From Allofranklinella schreckenbergeri (GTDB lineage: Bacteria > Pseudomonadota > Gammaproteobacteria > Burkholderiales > Burkholderiaceae_C): a DNA stretch of 64,000 nucleotides. The position numbers and the translations under genes are program-made. Shown here in pieces: positions 27,127-37,137 of this stretch. Position 1 is the first letter of the stretch. Each line of letters opens with the position of its first letter. The DNA lies in the NCBI RefSeq assembly GCF_003703475.1, contig NZ_RDQM01000002.1:62001-126000 (forward strand). Direction: 5' to 3'. Under the pieces are notes generated by a model, which saw only the letters and a list, made by a program, of their open reading frames with translations, was not told the origin of the DNA and made no database searches.

Positions 27127-27744
27127 TTACGCTTCCAGGCGGCCGCAGGCACCGGTGTTGTCGTGGATGCTGTGCAGCGTCCACTGCGTGCGCCCGCCAT
27201 CTTCTGAAAAACGCATGTGGTAGGCCAGGCGGCGGGCCAGGCTGTTGTTGACGGTGAGGAGTTTTTCCACAAAGGCGGGCAGGCTGGGCGCTTCTTCGTC
27301 GAACTCCAGCCCGGCGTGCGTAAAGCTGTACACCCAGCCCGCATCATCGCCTTCCATGCGCATCAGAAAGTAATTGCCTGTGTGTGGTTCGGTGCCGATG
27401 ACGCAGCAGGCTTCGATCCAGGCTTGATCTTCTGCGCTCCAATCTTGCGCGCTCATGCCCTCGAACCCGCCGAGAAAATCGTGTTGCAGGCTTGCCCATT
27501 GCGCGGGCGAGGCGATGTAGGCGCCTGCCTCGTCGGATGCGGCGACGTGGTAGAGCGTCAGGCTGCCGATGGCGCTGTAGAACCTGCGCAGGCCGCCCAC
27601 CTCTGGCAGGTCTGAGGCGTCGCCGGTAGGTGGGGTGCAGATGTGTGTGAAAGGCAGCTTTTTGTGCTGGCTGGCTGGCGCCGAGATTTGTGCGCAGACG
27701 AAATGCCCCCGGTGGCCCAGGATGCGCTCGATCAGTTCTTGCAT
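27127..27744 (-). CDS. Hypothetical protein, possibly SMI1/KNR4 (SUKH)-like
   Basis: 205 residues from ATG 27744 (MQELIERILGHRGHFVCAQ). In-frame starts up to 27852 exist but would overlap the divergent yejE start. The central part (LPEVGGLRRFYSAIGSLTLY, then a Trp-containing stretch and a C-terminal PAFVEKLL helix) has the look of the SUKH fold used by immunity proteins and housekeeping adaptors, but no decisive motif is visible. No toxin gene is adjacent, so an immunity role is not supported by context. Confidence 0.6.
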   Translation of the reverse strand: MQELIERILGHRGHFVCAQISAPASQHKKLPFTHICTPPTGDASDLPEVGGLRRFYSAIGSLTLYHVAASDEAGAYIASPAQWASLQHDFLGGFEGMSAQDWSAEDQAWIEACCVIGTEPHTGNYFLMRMEGDDAGWVYSFTHAGLEFDEEAPSLPAFVEKLLTVNNSLARRLAYHMRFSEDGGRTQWTLHSIHDNTGACGRLEA

Positions 27745-27854
27745 ACACTTGCCGTTGTCGTTGGTGGTGGATGGATGGCGTTGCTTGTCCATCATGAAGG
27801 GCAGGGTTTTTTCAGCTCTGGCCCGTGCCTGCCCGGATGTTGTTGACTGCATTT

Positions 27855-28907
27855 ATGTCCCCGTCGCCCGATTATTCCTCTGCCTATGCCAGCCCACGCC
27901 AGCGGGCGTGGCGCCGATTCAAGCGCAACCGCCTGGGGTATGGGAGCTTTGTGCTGTTTGCCCTGATGCTGGCGCTCAGCCTGATGGCGGAGCTGCTCTC
28001 CAACGACAAGCCTTTGCTGATGCGCTATGAGGGCCAGTATTACTTCCCCGTGTTCCAGACCTACCCGGAGACGCAGTTTGGCGGGCAGTTCGATACCGAG
28101 GCCGATTACCTCGACCCCTTCATCGCGCAGCGCATCCACAGCGGCGGAAACTGGGCGATTTTTCCGCCCAACCGTTACGGCGCGGGCACCATCAACTACC
28201 ACAGCAGCGCGCCCGACCCGGCACCCCCCTCGCGCCAGAACTGGCTGGGCACGGACGACCGCGGCCGCGACTTGCTGGCGCAATTGCTCTACGGCTTTCG
28301 CATTAGCGTGCTGTTCGCCCTGGCGCTGACGGCCATTGGCGTGCTGCTCGGGGTGCTGGCCGGGGCGGTGCAGGGTTTTTTTGCGGGCAAGGTGGATTTG
28401 GCGGGGCAGCGCTTTATCGAGGTTTGGGGCTCCATGCCCGAGCTGTATTTGCTCATCACCCTCAGCGCGATTTTTCAGCCCAGCGTGGGCTTGCTGCTGC
28501 TGATCCTCAGCCTGTTTGGCTGGATGGGCTTGTCGGACTACGTGCGTGCCGAATTCTTGCGCAACCGCCAACTCGATTACGTGCGTGCGGCGCGGGCGCT
28601 GGGCGTGGGCAACTGGCGGCTCATGACGCGTCACATCCTGCCCAACAGCATGACGCCGGTGGTGACGTTTCTGCCCTTTCGCATGGGCGCGGCCATCACC
28701 TCTTTGGTGGCGCTGGATTTTCTGGGCCTGGGCGTGCCGCCGGGCACGCCGTCGCTGGGCGCGTTGCTCAACCAGGGCAAAAGCAATCTGGATGCCTGGT
28801 GGATTGGCGTTTTCACCTTCGCCGTCATGGTGCTGACGCTGCTGCTGCTGACGTTGATGGGCGATGCGCTGCGCGACGCGCTCGATCCCCGCAAGGCGCA
28901 GGCGTAA
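27855..28907 (+). CDS. yejE: Peptide ABC transporter permease YejE
   Basis: 350 residues. The N-terminal TM (about 29-47, YGSFVLFALMLALSLMAELL) is followed by a periplasmic segment matching YejE (NDKPLLMRYEGQYYFPV, FGGQFDTEADY), then SRQNWLGTDDRGRDLLAQLLYG and five more helices with the EAA loop (DYVRAARALGVGNWRLMTRHILPN shown as VRAARALGVGNW). YejABEF imports peptides such as microcin C. The usual upstream partners yejA and yejB are missing from this site: the preceding gene is an unrelated divergent ORF. yejF follows after a gap filled with two repeat copies. Confidence 0.88.
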   Translation: MSPSPDYSSAYASPRQRAWRRFKRNRLGYGSFVLFALMLALSLMAELLSNDKPLLMRYEGQYYFPVFQTYPETQFGGQFDTEADYLDPFIAQRIHSGGNWAIFPPNRYGAGTINYHSSAPDPAPPSRQNWLGTDDRGRDLLAQLLYGFRISVLFALALTAIGVLLGVLAGAVQGFFAGKVDLAGQRFIEVWGSMPELYLLITLSAIFQPSVGLLLLILSLFGWMGLSDYVRAEFLRNRQLDYVRAARALGVGNWRLMTRHILPNSMTPVVTFLPFRMGAAITSLVALDFLGLGVPPGTPSLGALLNQGKSNLDAWWIGVFTFAVMVLTLLLLTLMGDALRDALDPRKAQA

Positions 28908-28912
28908 GCTCA

Positions 28913-28986
28913 ATTACAGATCAAGGGAAAATGCAAGCAGCGCTCCTATTGCCGAAATATAGCAATATTTTTTCTTTTTGAATTAA
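28913..28986 (-). repeat. AT-rich palindromic element, copy 9a (diverged)
   Basis: Begins ATTACAGATCAAGGGAAAAT and ends TTTTTTCTTTTTGAATTAA. The reverse core is ATTGCCGAAATATAGCAAT. It is the first of two adjacent copies between yejE and yejF. Confidence 0.65.
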
Positions 28987-28991
28987 AATAT

Positions 28992-29069
28992 GATTGCACA
29001 TCAAGCGCAATTCAATGCTCCATCCATCATGCCGAAAACCGGCTTTTTTATTTCTTTTGATGTGCAATC
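28992..29069 (-). repeat. AT-rich palindromic element, copy 9b
   Basis: Perfect 12 bp terminal arms GATTGCACATCA and TGATGTGCAATC. The reverse core is CATCATGCCGAAAACCGGC. The arms differ from the family consensus at GCAC, but both differ in step so pairing is kept. Confidence 0.75.
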
Positions 29070-29120
29070 AAGCCATCCTCATCCAGGCAGGGCAGGCGAT
29101 TGGCTGGCAGTGAGGTCGGC

Positions 29121-30764
<1,644 letters not shown>

Positions 30765-30773
<9 letters not shown>

Positions 30774-31292
30774 GCCAAGCCGCTTGGCAAAGGCGTCAAC
30801 GCGCTGCCAATCGGTGAATTCCGCAGTGGTGCGCAAATCCGTCGGGCCGTTGGTCATCCACATGATGAAGCGGATGATGAGCTTGTCGGCCAGGCGATAG
30901 CGGGGGTAGTCGATCTTGCCCGCAAACACATCCGTCAATTGCGGGCGCCACGCCGTTTGGGCGAAGAACTTGCGCACGTAAGGGTTGGTCTCGGCCTGGT
31001 TTTTCTCAGGCTTGCGCGCGACGAGGTTGACGGAAAAAAACGCGCTGGGCACGCGTTCGAGCACGTCCAGATGGCGCGCAACAAACTCGAACACCGAGCG
31101 GCGGTGCTTGCCGTAGCGGATGCTGGCGGCGATGGTGATGGCGTCGAATGCGGCCAAATCCGGCAGCGGCTCGGCCGTGATGCTGGCCAGCGTGGCACTG
31201 TGCCCCTGGGCCTGGAGCTGGGCCTGGATATGGCGGCAGATGTGCAGGGTATGCCCATCAACGGTGGAGTAAAGCAAAAGAATGGCGGCCAT
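30765..31292 (-). CDS. hemG: Menaquinone-dependent protoporphyrinogen IX dehydrogenase HemG
   Basis: 175 residues starting MAAILLLYSTVDGHT. It has a flavodoxin-like fold with the FMN phosphate loop YSTVDGHT, AASIRYGKHRRSVFEFV around the flavin, and the long-chain loop PYVRKFFAQTAWRP characteristic of HemG. It oxidises protoporphyrinogen IX to protoporphyrin IX using FMN and quinone, coupled to respiration, at the inner membrane. Because the quinone pathway works without oxygen, it fits an organism that respires nitrate. In-frame codons before 31292 are rejected as non-conserved. Confidence 0.9.
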
Positions 31293-31349
31293 GCGAGAGG
31301 GGGGCGAGGCGGGGGGGGGCTGCAACAGGGCGAGCGCGTTGGTTTTTTA

Positions 31350-31419
31350 TCAATCAATAGGAAACAAAATCGCCTTGTTTTGGCAATATTTTGTTAGTTT
31401 TATTTTTCTTTTGATTGGT
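31350..31419 (+). repeat. AT-rich palindromic element, copy 10
   Basis: Begins ATCAATCAATAGGAAACAAAA, core TCGCCTTGTTTTGGCAATATT and ends TTTTTCTTTTGATTGG, followed by TTTTATCGG as in copy 6. It lies after the stop of the leftward glycosidase-like gene. Confidence 0.8.
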
Positions 31420-31439
31420 TTTATCGGGTTGTTGCCGGG

Positions 31440-33413
31440 TTACTGCCGGGCATATTCGCGGATGGCCTCGTAAAAGACGTTGGAGCCATCGGCGCTGTTG
31501 CCTGCCTCCAGGCGCATGCGCGCCACGGCGTTGGAGGTGGGGTCCTGCAAATACTGCGGCGGGATGATGGAGAAGTAATACGGGCTGAGGAAATGTGCCC
31601 CCGCGTTGTAGTGGTGGGCGATGGCGGCGCGGGCGCTGCGGGCGTCTTTCCACTGCTGGGGGTGGAACTCGGGGATGCCGTAGCCCCCCTCCTGGGGCGC
31701 CAGGCGCTGGAGGAAGTCTTGCGTCCAGGGCGACCAGGCGCCTGCGCCGTAGAGGTTGAAGCCGGGCTTCCAGGGCGTATCGGCGGCCACGCTGCCTTGC
31801 GTGGCAAAGAGGTTTTCGTTCCAGCTTGAGTTGAGCTCGGGCACGATCTGGTGCGAGAACAGCAGGCTGGCGTCGTAGCCCATCTCCACCGCCCAGTCGT
31901 AGAGCTGCTGCATGTACGCGCGCACCTGCGCCTGGCGAAAGAGGTTCCAGTCCCGCGCGGCGGGGTTGAAGGCCACTTTCATGTCCCAGGCGGGGCTGTC
32001 GAGGTAATAGCGCTTGCCGGCCTTGGCCCGCTGTGGGCAGCGCAGGGGTTTGTCGCGCATGCTGGTGAACACGCGGTGCTTGTCGCTGAAATCCAGCGGC
32101 GCATCGGCCCCGGCAGCGGGCGCAGGGCGCAGCACCTCGATCACGCGCTCGTCCATCAGGCACTCATACGCGCCCTGGGCGTGGGTGATGCTGACCATGT
32201 GCCGCCCGGCGGGCAGGCGGTCAAAGGGCAAATTCATGCGAAAGCCCACGGCTGGGGTGGCAATGTCCTCCACGGCGCGGTACACATCCAGCCGGTTCAG
32301 GCCCCATTGGGCGGGGCCGATGTATTGCCCGTCCAGGTACACGCGCAGGGCTTCGGTCGTGCCGCTGGCGTCCCAGAACCAGCCGTGCACGGGCACGCTG
32401 CCTTGGGCATAGCCGTCGTAATGGGCCAAAAGCGGCGTTTGCGGCTGGGCGCGGAAGTTGCCCGCTGGCGCGGCAATGGCGTCAAAGGATGGCAAAGCGC
32501 TGCCCCAGGCCTGGTTGAGCGCATCAATGCTGTCGTAGCGCTGGGCCAGCCAGGCGCGGAACTGCTGCTGGGAGGCGGGGCTGTAATCGGTCACCACGGG
32601 CTGGGCGAATTCGCCCATGCCATCTTCAAAGCCCTGGTAGAACTGGTGCGTTTCGCCGCCCAGAAAGATGGCGACGATCTTGCGCCGGTGCTCGGGCGCC
32701 AGCGCCTGCACCATCTGGTGGATGTGCGCCAGCGCCTGGCGTTTGTAGTGGTTGACGGCAATGGCCCCATCCGTTTGCAGGGTGTAGGGGACGATGGGGT
32801 AGGAGAAATAGCTCAGCGTGGCGGGCTTGAGGTCGGGGAACAGGGCCAGGTTGGCCGCTTCCTGACTCAGCTTCTGGGGCAGCGGGCCTTGGGTATCGAA
32901 GTGGGTGGAGGACAGGTACAAGGCCACTGGGCGGTCGAGCTTTTCCACCAGGCGCAGTTGGCAGGCAAAGCCACCCGCATCGAAAGTCCAGCCCTGGCCG
33001 TCACTTTCGGGTTTGAACAGGCTCAGCAGCTTGGTGGTAATGACATAGCCGGCCTGGATTTTTCCCTGCGCGCCGCCAGGCTCAATGGATTCGAGCAAAT
33101 GCTGGAGATGGGCGGCGTTGTCGAAGTTCTGGCGCACCAAATCGGCCTTGAGGGCATCGCTGGTGTCGTTTTCGGGGCAGTAATCCAGCCCCTCGACCGT
33201 CAGCAGCAGATACATCGGTTGCGCGCGCTCTGCCAGGGCGGGGATGGCGACGGACTGGGCTGGATTCTCTGAAACCGCAACGGGCCGCTGTGGCGCAGCA
33301 TGGCGATCGGAGGCGGGAATGACTTTCAACCAGCCCCAGGCCGACAGGCCGACCAGGGCCGATGTGGCAAGGGTGAGCAAGGAGAGGCGGCAGGCGGGGG
33401 CGCAGTGGGACAT
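31440..33413 (-). CDS. Exported glycoside-hydrolase-like protein (GH42-type TIM barrel suspected)
   Basis: 657 residues from ATG 33413 with an N-terminal signal or anchor helix (about 10-30). The middle contains FRAWLAQRYDSIDALNQAWGS (given in parts: FRAWLAQRYDSIDALN and QAWGS), a segment common in beta-galactosidase-like TIM barrels. Other conserved-looking parts are IFLGGETHQFYQGF, RYYLDSPAWDMKVAFNPAARDW and FSHQIVPELNSSWNENL, where acidic residues could be catalytic. A beta-sandwich insert (about 325-430, SVPVHGWFWDASGTTEALRVYLDG in part) interrupts the barrel. It probably acts in the periplasm on carbohydrate. The substrate and exact family are not determined. Confidence 0.7.
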   Translation of the reverse strand: MSHCAPACRLSLLTLATSALVGLSAWGWLKVIPASDRHAAPQRPVAVSENPAQSVAIPALAERAQPMYLLLTVEGLDYCPENDTSDALKADLVRQNFDNAAHLQHLLESIEPGGAQGKIQAGYVITTKLLSLFKPESDGQGWTFDAGGFACQLRLVEKLDRPVALYLSSTHFDTQGPLPQKLSQEAANLALFPDLKPATLSYFSYPIVPYTLQTDGAIAVNHYKRQALAHIHQMVQALAPEHRRKIVAIFLGGETHQFYQGFEDGMGEFAQPVVTDYSPASQQQFRAWLAQRYDSIDALNQAWGSALPSFDAIAAPAGNFRAQPQTPLLAHYDGYAQGSVPVHGWFWDASGTTEALRVYLDGQYIGPAQWGLNRLDVYRAVEDIATPAVGFRMNLPFDRLPAGRHMVSITHAQGAYECLMDERVIEVLRPAPAAGADAPLDFSDKHRVFTSMRDKPLRCPQRAKAGKRYYLDSPAWDMKVAFNPAARDWNLFRQAQVRAYMQQLYDWAVEMGYDASLLFSHQIVPELNSSWNENLFATQGSVAADTPWKPGFNLYGAGAWSPWTQDFLQRLAPQEGGYGIPEFHPQQWKDARSARAAIAHHYNAGAHFLSPYYFSIIPPQYLQDPTSNAVARMRLEAGNSADGSNVFYEAIREYARQ

Positions 33414-33518
33414 GGCAAGAGGCAGGCAAAGGGGCCGAAACGACAAGGCGGTGATTGTCCCTCCAAACACGATTGCGCCAGAGCGCGGCCAAGGCCATGG
33501 ACAGGCCCTTGGCCTCTC

Positions 33519-33681
33519 AGAGCCTGTTCAAAATCTCTGCACGGTGTTCAAGAAAGCGGATTTGGGCGGTCTGCGGCGTTGCAAAGCCTCGCCATAGCTG
33601 CGGCTATGGCTGTGTTTTGCGCCTTGCAGCCCATCCCAAACCGCTTCTTGTCCACTCGCGCCGAGATTTTGAACAGGCTCT
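33519..33681. repeat. 163 bp imperfect palindrome with 19 bp perfect ends
   Basis: The outer arms AGAGCCTGTTCAAAATCTC (33519-33537) and GAGATTTTGAACAGGCTCT (33663-33681) pair perfectly. Inside them AAGAAAGCGGATTTGGG and CCCAAACCGCTTCTTG also pair with small gaps, and GCCATAGCTGCGGCTATGGC is a palindrome at the tip. It sits in the divergent region between the glycosidase-like gene and bamD. The 380 bp gap holds nothing else apart from a TACAAT -10-like hexamer at 33704. Confidence 0.8.
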
Positions 33682-33793
33682 CAGCAACGGCAGTGGGCAT
33701 GGCTACAATGGCCGCCCATTGTTTTTTGGCCTTTTCTGCCTGCCTTTTGGGGCGTTTTCTCCCTGTTTTCCCCGGTTGCGCGGCCCTTGGTTT

Positions 33794-34591
33794 ATGCGAA
33801 TTCACACCTCACCCCTGCTTTGTGGCGCGCTGGCGCTTGTGCTTGCGGCTTGTTCCAGCACTTCCAAAGATCGCACGGAAAACTGGTCGGCCGACCGGCT
33901 CTACAGCGAAGCGCGTGGCGAACTCAATTCCGCCAATTTCGAGAAAGCCGTGCCGCTGCTTGAGCGTCTGGAAGGGCGCGCTGCGGGCACTACGCTGGCG
34001 CAGCAGGCCCAGATCGACAAGGCCTATGCCCAGTACAAGGATGGCAAGGGGGCGGAGGCGATTGCCACGCTGGATCGTTTCATGCAGTTGCACCCCACCA
34101 GCGAGGCGGTGGATTACGCGCTGTATCTCAAGGGCCTGATCAACTTCAGCGATAACCCGGGGCTGTTTTCGTGGCTGTCGCCGCAGGACCTGTCCGAGCG
34201 CGATCAGCGCGCGGCCAAGGAGTCGTTCGAGGCGTTCAAGGAGCTGACCGACCGCTACCCCCAATCGCGCTATGCGCCCGATGCGGCCCAGCGCATGCTG
34301 TATATCGTGAATGCCCTGGCAGCCTATGAGGTGCATGTGGCGCGCTATTACTACTCGCGCGGGGCCTACGTGGCGGCCATCAACCGCGCGCAGATGGCCA
34401 TTGGTGACTACAAGGAGGCCCCGGCGCTGGCCGAGGCGCTGGAGATTCTGGAAAAGTCCTATGACAAGCTGGGCATGACGGATTTGCGCGACGACACGCG
34501 CCGGGTGCGTCAGGCGTCTTTCCCGCAAGGCGGGCAGGGCGGCGCGGCAGCGCCGGAGGCTAAACCAGCTTGGTGGAAGTTCTGGAAGTAG
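33794..34591 (+). CDS. bamD: Outer-membrane assembly lipoprotein BamD
   Basis: 265 residues. The signal peptide has lipobox LAAC (Cys at about 19), followed by SSTSKDRTENWSADRLY. TPR repeats follow, including YSEARGELNSANFEKAVPLLE, YALYLKGLINFSDN, LFSWLSPQDLSERDQRA and MLYIVNALAAYEVHVARYYY, which match the BamD/ComL pattern. BamD is an essential part of the Bam complex that folds outer-membrane proteins such as the TonB receptor at the left edge. The start at 33794 is set by the signal peptide. A TACAAT hexamer at 33704 may be its -10 box, next to the 163 bp palindrome. Confidence 0.95.
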   Translation: MRIHTSPLLCGALALVLAACSSTSKDRTENWSADRLYSEARGELNSANFEKAVPLLERLEGRAAGTTLAQQAQIDKAYAQYKDGKGAEAIATLDRFMQLHPTSEAVDYALYLKGLINFSDNPGLFSWLSPQDLSERDQRAAKESFEAFKELTDRYPQSRYAPDAAQRMLYIVNALAAYEVHVARYYYSRGAYVAAINRAQMAIGDYKEAPALAEALEILEKSYDKLGMTDLRDDTRRVRQASFPQGGQGGAAAPEAKPAWWKFWK

Positions 34592-34611
34592 TGCCTGGCC
34601 GCACACCGATT

Positions 34612-34682
34612 GCAGATCAATAAAAAACACCGCTTTAGGCAAGTTATGCCGAAAGCGGTGTTTTTTATTGCGGTTGATTTGT
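34612..34682 (+). repeat. AT-rich palindromic element, copy 11, evolved into a terminator
   Basis: Left end GCAGATCAATAAAAAAC, right end TTTTTTATTGCGGTTGATTTGT, with GGCA-AGTTA-TGCC at the tip. Its interior forms a 15 bp perfect stem. It lies between the convergent bamD and map. Confidence 0.8.
34622..34669. terminator. Bidirectional terminator inside element copy 11
   Basis: The stem AAAAAACACCGCTTT / AAAGCGGTGTTTTTT is 15 bp and perfect, with A6 on one side and T6 on the other, so it can end both bamD and map transcripts. A second 4 bp stem GGCA/TGCC closes the loop. Confidence 0.85.
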
Positions 34683-34688
34683 AAGAAT

Positions 34689-35504
34689 TCAGGTCTTGGT
34701 GGCCTGCACGAAGTCGGGCAGGGCGGGCGAGCCTTGCGAGAGGGTGAGCACTTCGTAGCCCGTGGGGGTGACCAGCACCTGGTGCTCCCATTGGGCGGTG
34801 AGGCTGTGGTCTTTGGTCACGACCGTCCAGCCGTCGTGGCCAAGGTGTTTGATTTCGGGGCGGCCCAGGTTGAGCATGGGTTCGACGGTGAAGACCATGC
34901 CTGGCTCCAGCCGCTCGCCCGTGCCGGGGCGGCCGTAGTGCAGTACCTGGGGTTCTTCGTGGAAGGCGCGGCCGATGCCGTGGCCGCAGTATTCGCGCAC
35001 GACGGAGAGGCCATTGCCTTCGGCGAATTTCTGGATGGCGTGGCCCACATCGCCCAGGCGGTTGCCGGGCTTGATTTGCAAGATGCCGTGCCACATGGCC
35101 TCGAAAGTGAGGCGGCACAGCCGCCGCGCGGCGATGGAGACTGCGCCGATTTCGAACATGCGGCTGTTGTCGCCAAACCAGCCATCGGGGGTGATGACGG
35201 TGACGTCCACATTGAGGATGTCGCCTTTTTTCAGCGGCTTGTCGTTGGGGATGCCGTGGCAGACGACGTGGTTGGGCGAGGTGCAGACCGAGCCGGGGTA
35301 GGGCGGATAGCCCTCGGGCTGGTAGCCCAGCGTGGCCGAGCGCGTGCCTTGCTCGGCCATGCACTGGGCGGCGAGGCGGTCGATCTCGCGCGTGGTGATG
35401 CCGGGTTTGATGTGGGGGGTGAGGTAATCGAGAACTTCCGAAGCCAGGCGGCAGGCGTTGCGCAGGCCGGGCAAATCGGCTTCTGTTTTGAGCGTGATAG
35501 ACAT
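34689..35504 (-). CDS. map: Type I methionine aminopeptidase
   Basis: 271 residues with the five metal ligands of MetAP-I: Asp in LNVDVTVITPDGWFGDNSRMF (two Asp), His in YCGHGIGRAFHEEP, Glu in VFTVEPMLNLG and Glu in TAQWEHQVLVT. The loop SVCTSPNHVVCHGIPN with substrate-pocket Cys and His is intact. It removes the initiator Met from nascent proteins in the cytosol. It is convergent with bamD across a terminator element and has rsmA upstream reading the other way toward it on the same strand (rsmA lies further right, after copy 12). Confidence 0.96.
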   Translation of the reverse strand: MSITLKTEADLPGLRNACRLASEVLDYLTPHIKPGITTREIDRLAAQCMAEQGTRSATLGYQPEGYPPYPGSVCTSPNHVVCHGIPNDKPLKKGDILNVDVTVITPDGWFGDNSRMFEIGAVSIAARRLCRLTFEAMWHGILQIKPGNRLGDVGHAIQKFAEGNGLSVVREYCGHGIGRAFHEEPQVLHYGRPGTGERLEPGMVFTVEPMLNLGRPEIKHLGHDGWTVVTKDHSLTAQWEHQVLVTPTGYEVLTLSQGSPALPDFVQATKT

Positions 35505-35588
35505 GGCTAGGGATTATCCCTGAATTAGCCTTGGCTTAAGAGCTCCGAAAGGCTGCGGCTTGCGGGGCATGGGCTTCTTTGAATTCTA

Positions 35589-35654
35589 TTTCATTGGCAA
35601 AAAAATACCCATGTTTAGGCATGATGGGTATTGAGTTGATTTTCTTTTGATTGA
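35589..35654 (+). repeat. AT-rich palindromic element, copy 12
   Basis: Ends are degraded (TTTCATTGGCAAAA and TTTTCTTTTGATTGATGG). Its interior is a perfect 9 bp stem AATACCCAT / ATGGGTATT around GTTTAGGCATG. It lies 35 bp after the rsmA stop. Confidence 0.7.
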
Positions 35655-35688
35655 TGGGTTGTTGGCGGAGCAGGTGTGTGCCAAAGCC

Positions 35689-36513
35689 TCATGCCAGGCC
35701 TGGCGCTGCCGCATGCAGTTGCGCGGCCAGGGCGGTGTATTCATGCGTGGGGATTTCTTCGGCGCGGCGCTGGGTGTCGAAGTGGCCAGCAAAGCCGCGC
35801 GCCTCCAGCCACTTGCCCAGGGTGTGGCGCACGAGTTTGCGCTTTTGGCTGAAGGCGACTTTGACCAGCTCCTCCAGCAGTGGCTGGGGCACGCGCACCC
35901 AATCGGCCAGGGGCTGCATGCGCACGACGGCGCTATCGACTTTGGGTGGCGGATCGAAGGCCTCGGGCGGCACGTTGAGCACGCGCTCCATCGCATAGCG
36001 CCATTGCAGCATGACCGACAGGCGCCCGAAGGCGGAGCTGCCCGGCTCGGCCAGCATGCGGTCGATGACTTCTTTTTGCAGCATGAAGTGCTGGTCTTGC
36101 ACCACGTCGATGGCTTGCAGCAGGTGAAACAGCAGCGGGGTGGAGATGTTGTAGGGCAGGTTGCCCACCACGCGCAGCTTGGGGGCGGGGGCGCCTGGCT
36201 CGACACCGTGCTGCGCGGCCGGTTGTGCTGAAAGTTGTGCGGCCAGTTGCACGAAATCGACTTGCAGCACGTCGCTGGCGATGACGTGCAGGCGCGGGTT
36301 CTGGCGCAGCCGGGTGATGAGGTCGCGGTCCAGCTCGATGACGCACAGGCGATCGATGCGCTCGAGCAAGGGCGCGGTCAGGGCGGCCATGCCCGGGCCG
36401 ATTTCCACCAGCAGTTGGCCGGGGCGGGGGTCGATGGCTTTGACGATGTGCTCGATGATGGCGTCGTCCACCAGAAAATGCTGGCCGAAACGTTTGCGGG
36501 GGATGTGGCGCAC
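35689..36513 (-). CDS. rsmA: 16S rRNA (adenine1518-N6/adenine1519-N6)-dimethyltransferase
   Basis: 274 residues. The SAM-binding motif I is [11 protein letters not shown] (about 37-47). The ELDRD motif, SDVLQVDF and the catalytic [15 protein letters not shown] (motif IV NLPY) are present. The N-terminal [12 protein letters not shown] and the C-terminal [16 protein letters not shown] are typical of KsgA. It dimethylates two adenosines in helix 45 of 16S rRNA during small-subunit assembly. A 15-residue insertion before NLPY ([11 protein letters not shown]) is unusual but harmless in appearance. The PACE gene lies downstream to the right on the same strand. Confidence 0.95.
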   Translation of the reverse strand: MRHIPRKRFGQHFLVDDAIIEHIVKAIDPRPGQLLVEIGPGMAALTAPLLERIDRLCVIELDRDLITRLRQNPRLHVIASDVLQVDFVQLAAQLSAQPAAQHGVEPGAPAPKLRVVGNLPYNISTPLLFHLLQAIDVVQDQHFMLQKEVIDRMLAEPGSSAFGRLSVMLQWRYAMERVLNVPPEAFDPPPKVDSAVVRMQPLADWVRVPQPLLEELVKVAFSQKRKLVRHTLGKWLEARGFAGHFDTQRRAEEIPTHEYTALAAQLHAAAPGLA

Positions 36514-36549
36514 GGGGGGCTTTCTGTTTCTGTGATGGGGTGAGAGGGT

Positions 36550-36981
36550 TTACCTGGCGGCGGCGCTTTGGGGCAGGCCAAAAATGCGGTCAAAGCACCA
36601 GGTGAAAACAAAGGTGTAGATGAGAAAGAAGATCAGCAGCCCGAAATCCATCACAAACGCCTGCCACAAGCTCACTTGCAACTGCCAGGCGAACAGGGGC
36701 ACGAGAAACACCAGCAAGCCGCCCTCGAAGCCGATGGCGTGGGCAATGCGGCGCTTGAGGCTGCGGCCTTTGATGGGCTGGCGCGCTTCCCAGCGCTCGA
36801 ACAAGGTGTTGAAGATGTAATTCCAGGCAATGGCCGTGGCCGATGCCAGCGTGGCGGCCACCAGCGATTGCTGCATATCGCGCCCGCTGGCGAGCATCAA
36901 GCCCAGGCCCGAGACGGCGATGGCGATCAATTCGTAAATGGTGACGTACACAATCCGGCGGCGGATGCCTTGTAACTTCAT
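36550..36981 (-). CDS. PACE family multidrug efflux transporter (AceI-like)
   Basis: 143 residues, four TM helices arranged as two bacterial transmembrane pair domains. The first carries RRIVYVTIYELIAIAVSG with the membrane Glu needed for proton coupling; the second has RRIAHAIGFEGGLLVFLVPLF. NYIFNTLFERWEARQP in the middle is the PACE signature. Family members export chlorhexidine, acriflavine and other cationic compounds from the inner membrane. The ATG at 36981 is set by homology to family length. It lies just upstream of rsmA on the same strand (37 bp). Confidence 0.88.
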   Translation of the reverse strand: MKLQGIRRRIVYVTIYELIAIAVSGLGLMLASGRDMQQSLVAATLASATAIAWNYIFNTLFERWEARQPIKGRSLKRRIAHAIGFEGGLLVFLVPLFAWQLQVSLWQAFVMDFGLLIFFLIYTFVFTWCFDRIFGLPQSAAAR

Positions 36982-37137
36982 GGGCGAGGGTGGTTGGCGG
37001 CAAAGCCCGCGAGTGTAGCGCCCGCCTGCGGCGGTATGCGCCCGCTGGCGGACTGCTGGCGCTCTGCTGGCGCGCTGTGGGCGAAAATGCCGACCCGCGC
37101 GGCCGCCCTGGCCGCAGCCCGATTGCCATTGCTTTGT

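Noticed and set aside
27127-27744. Toxin-immunity pair based on the SUKH-like gene
   Set aside because: No toxin, secretion marker or polymorphic-toxin repeat lies next to it.
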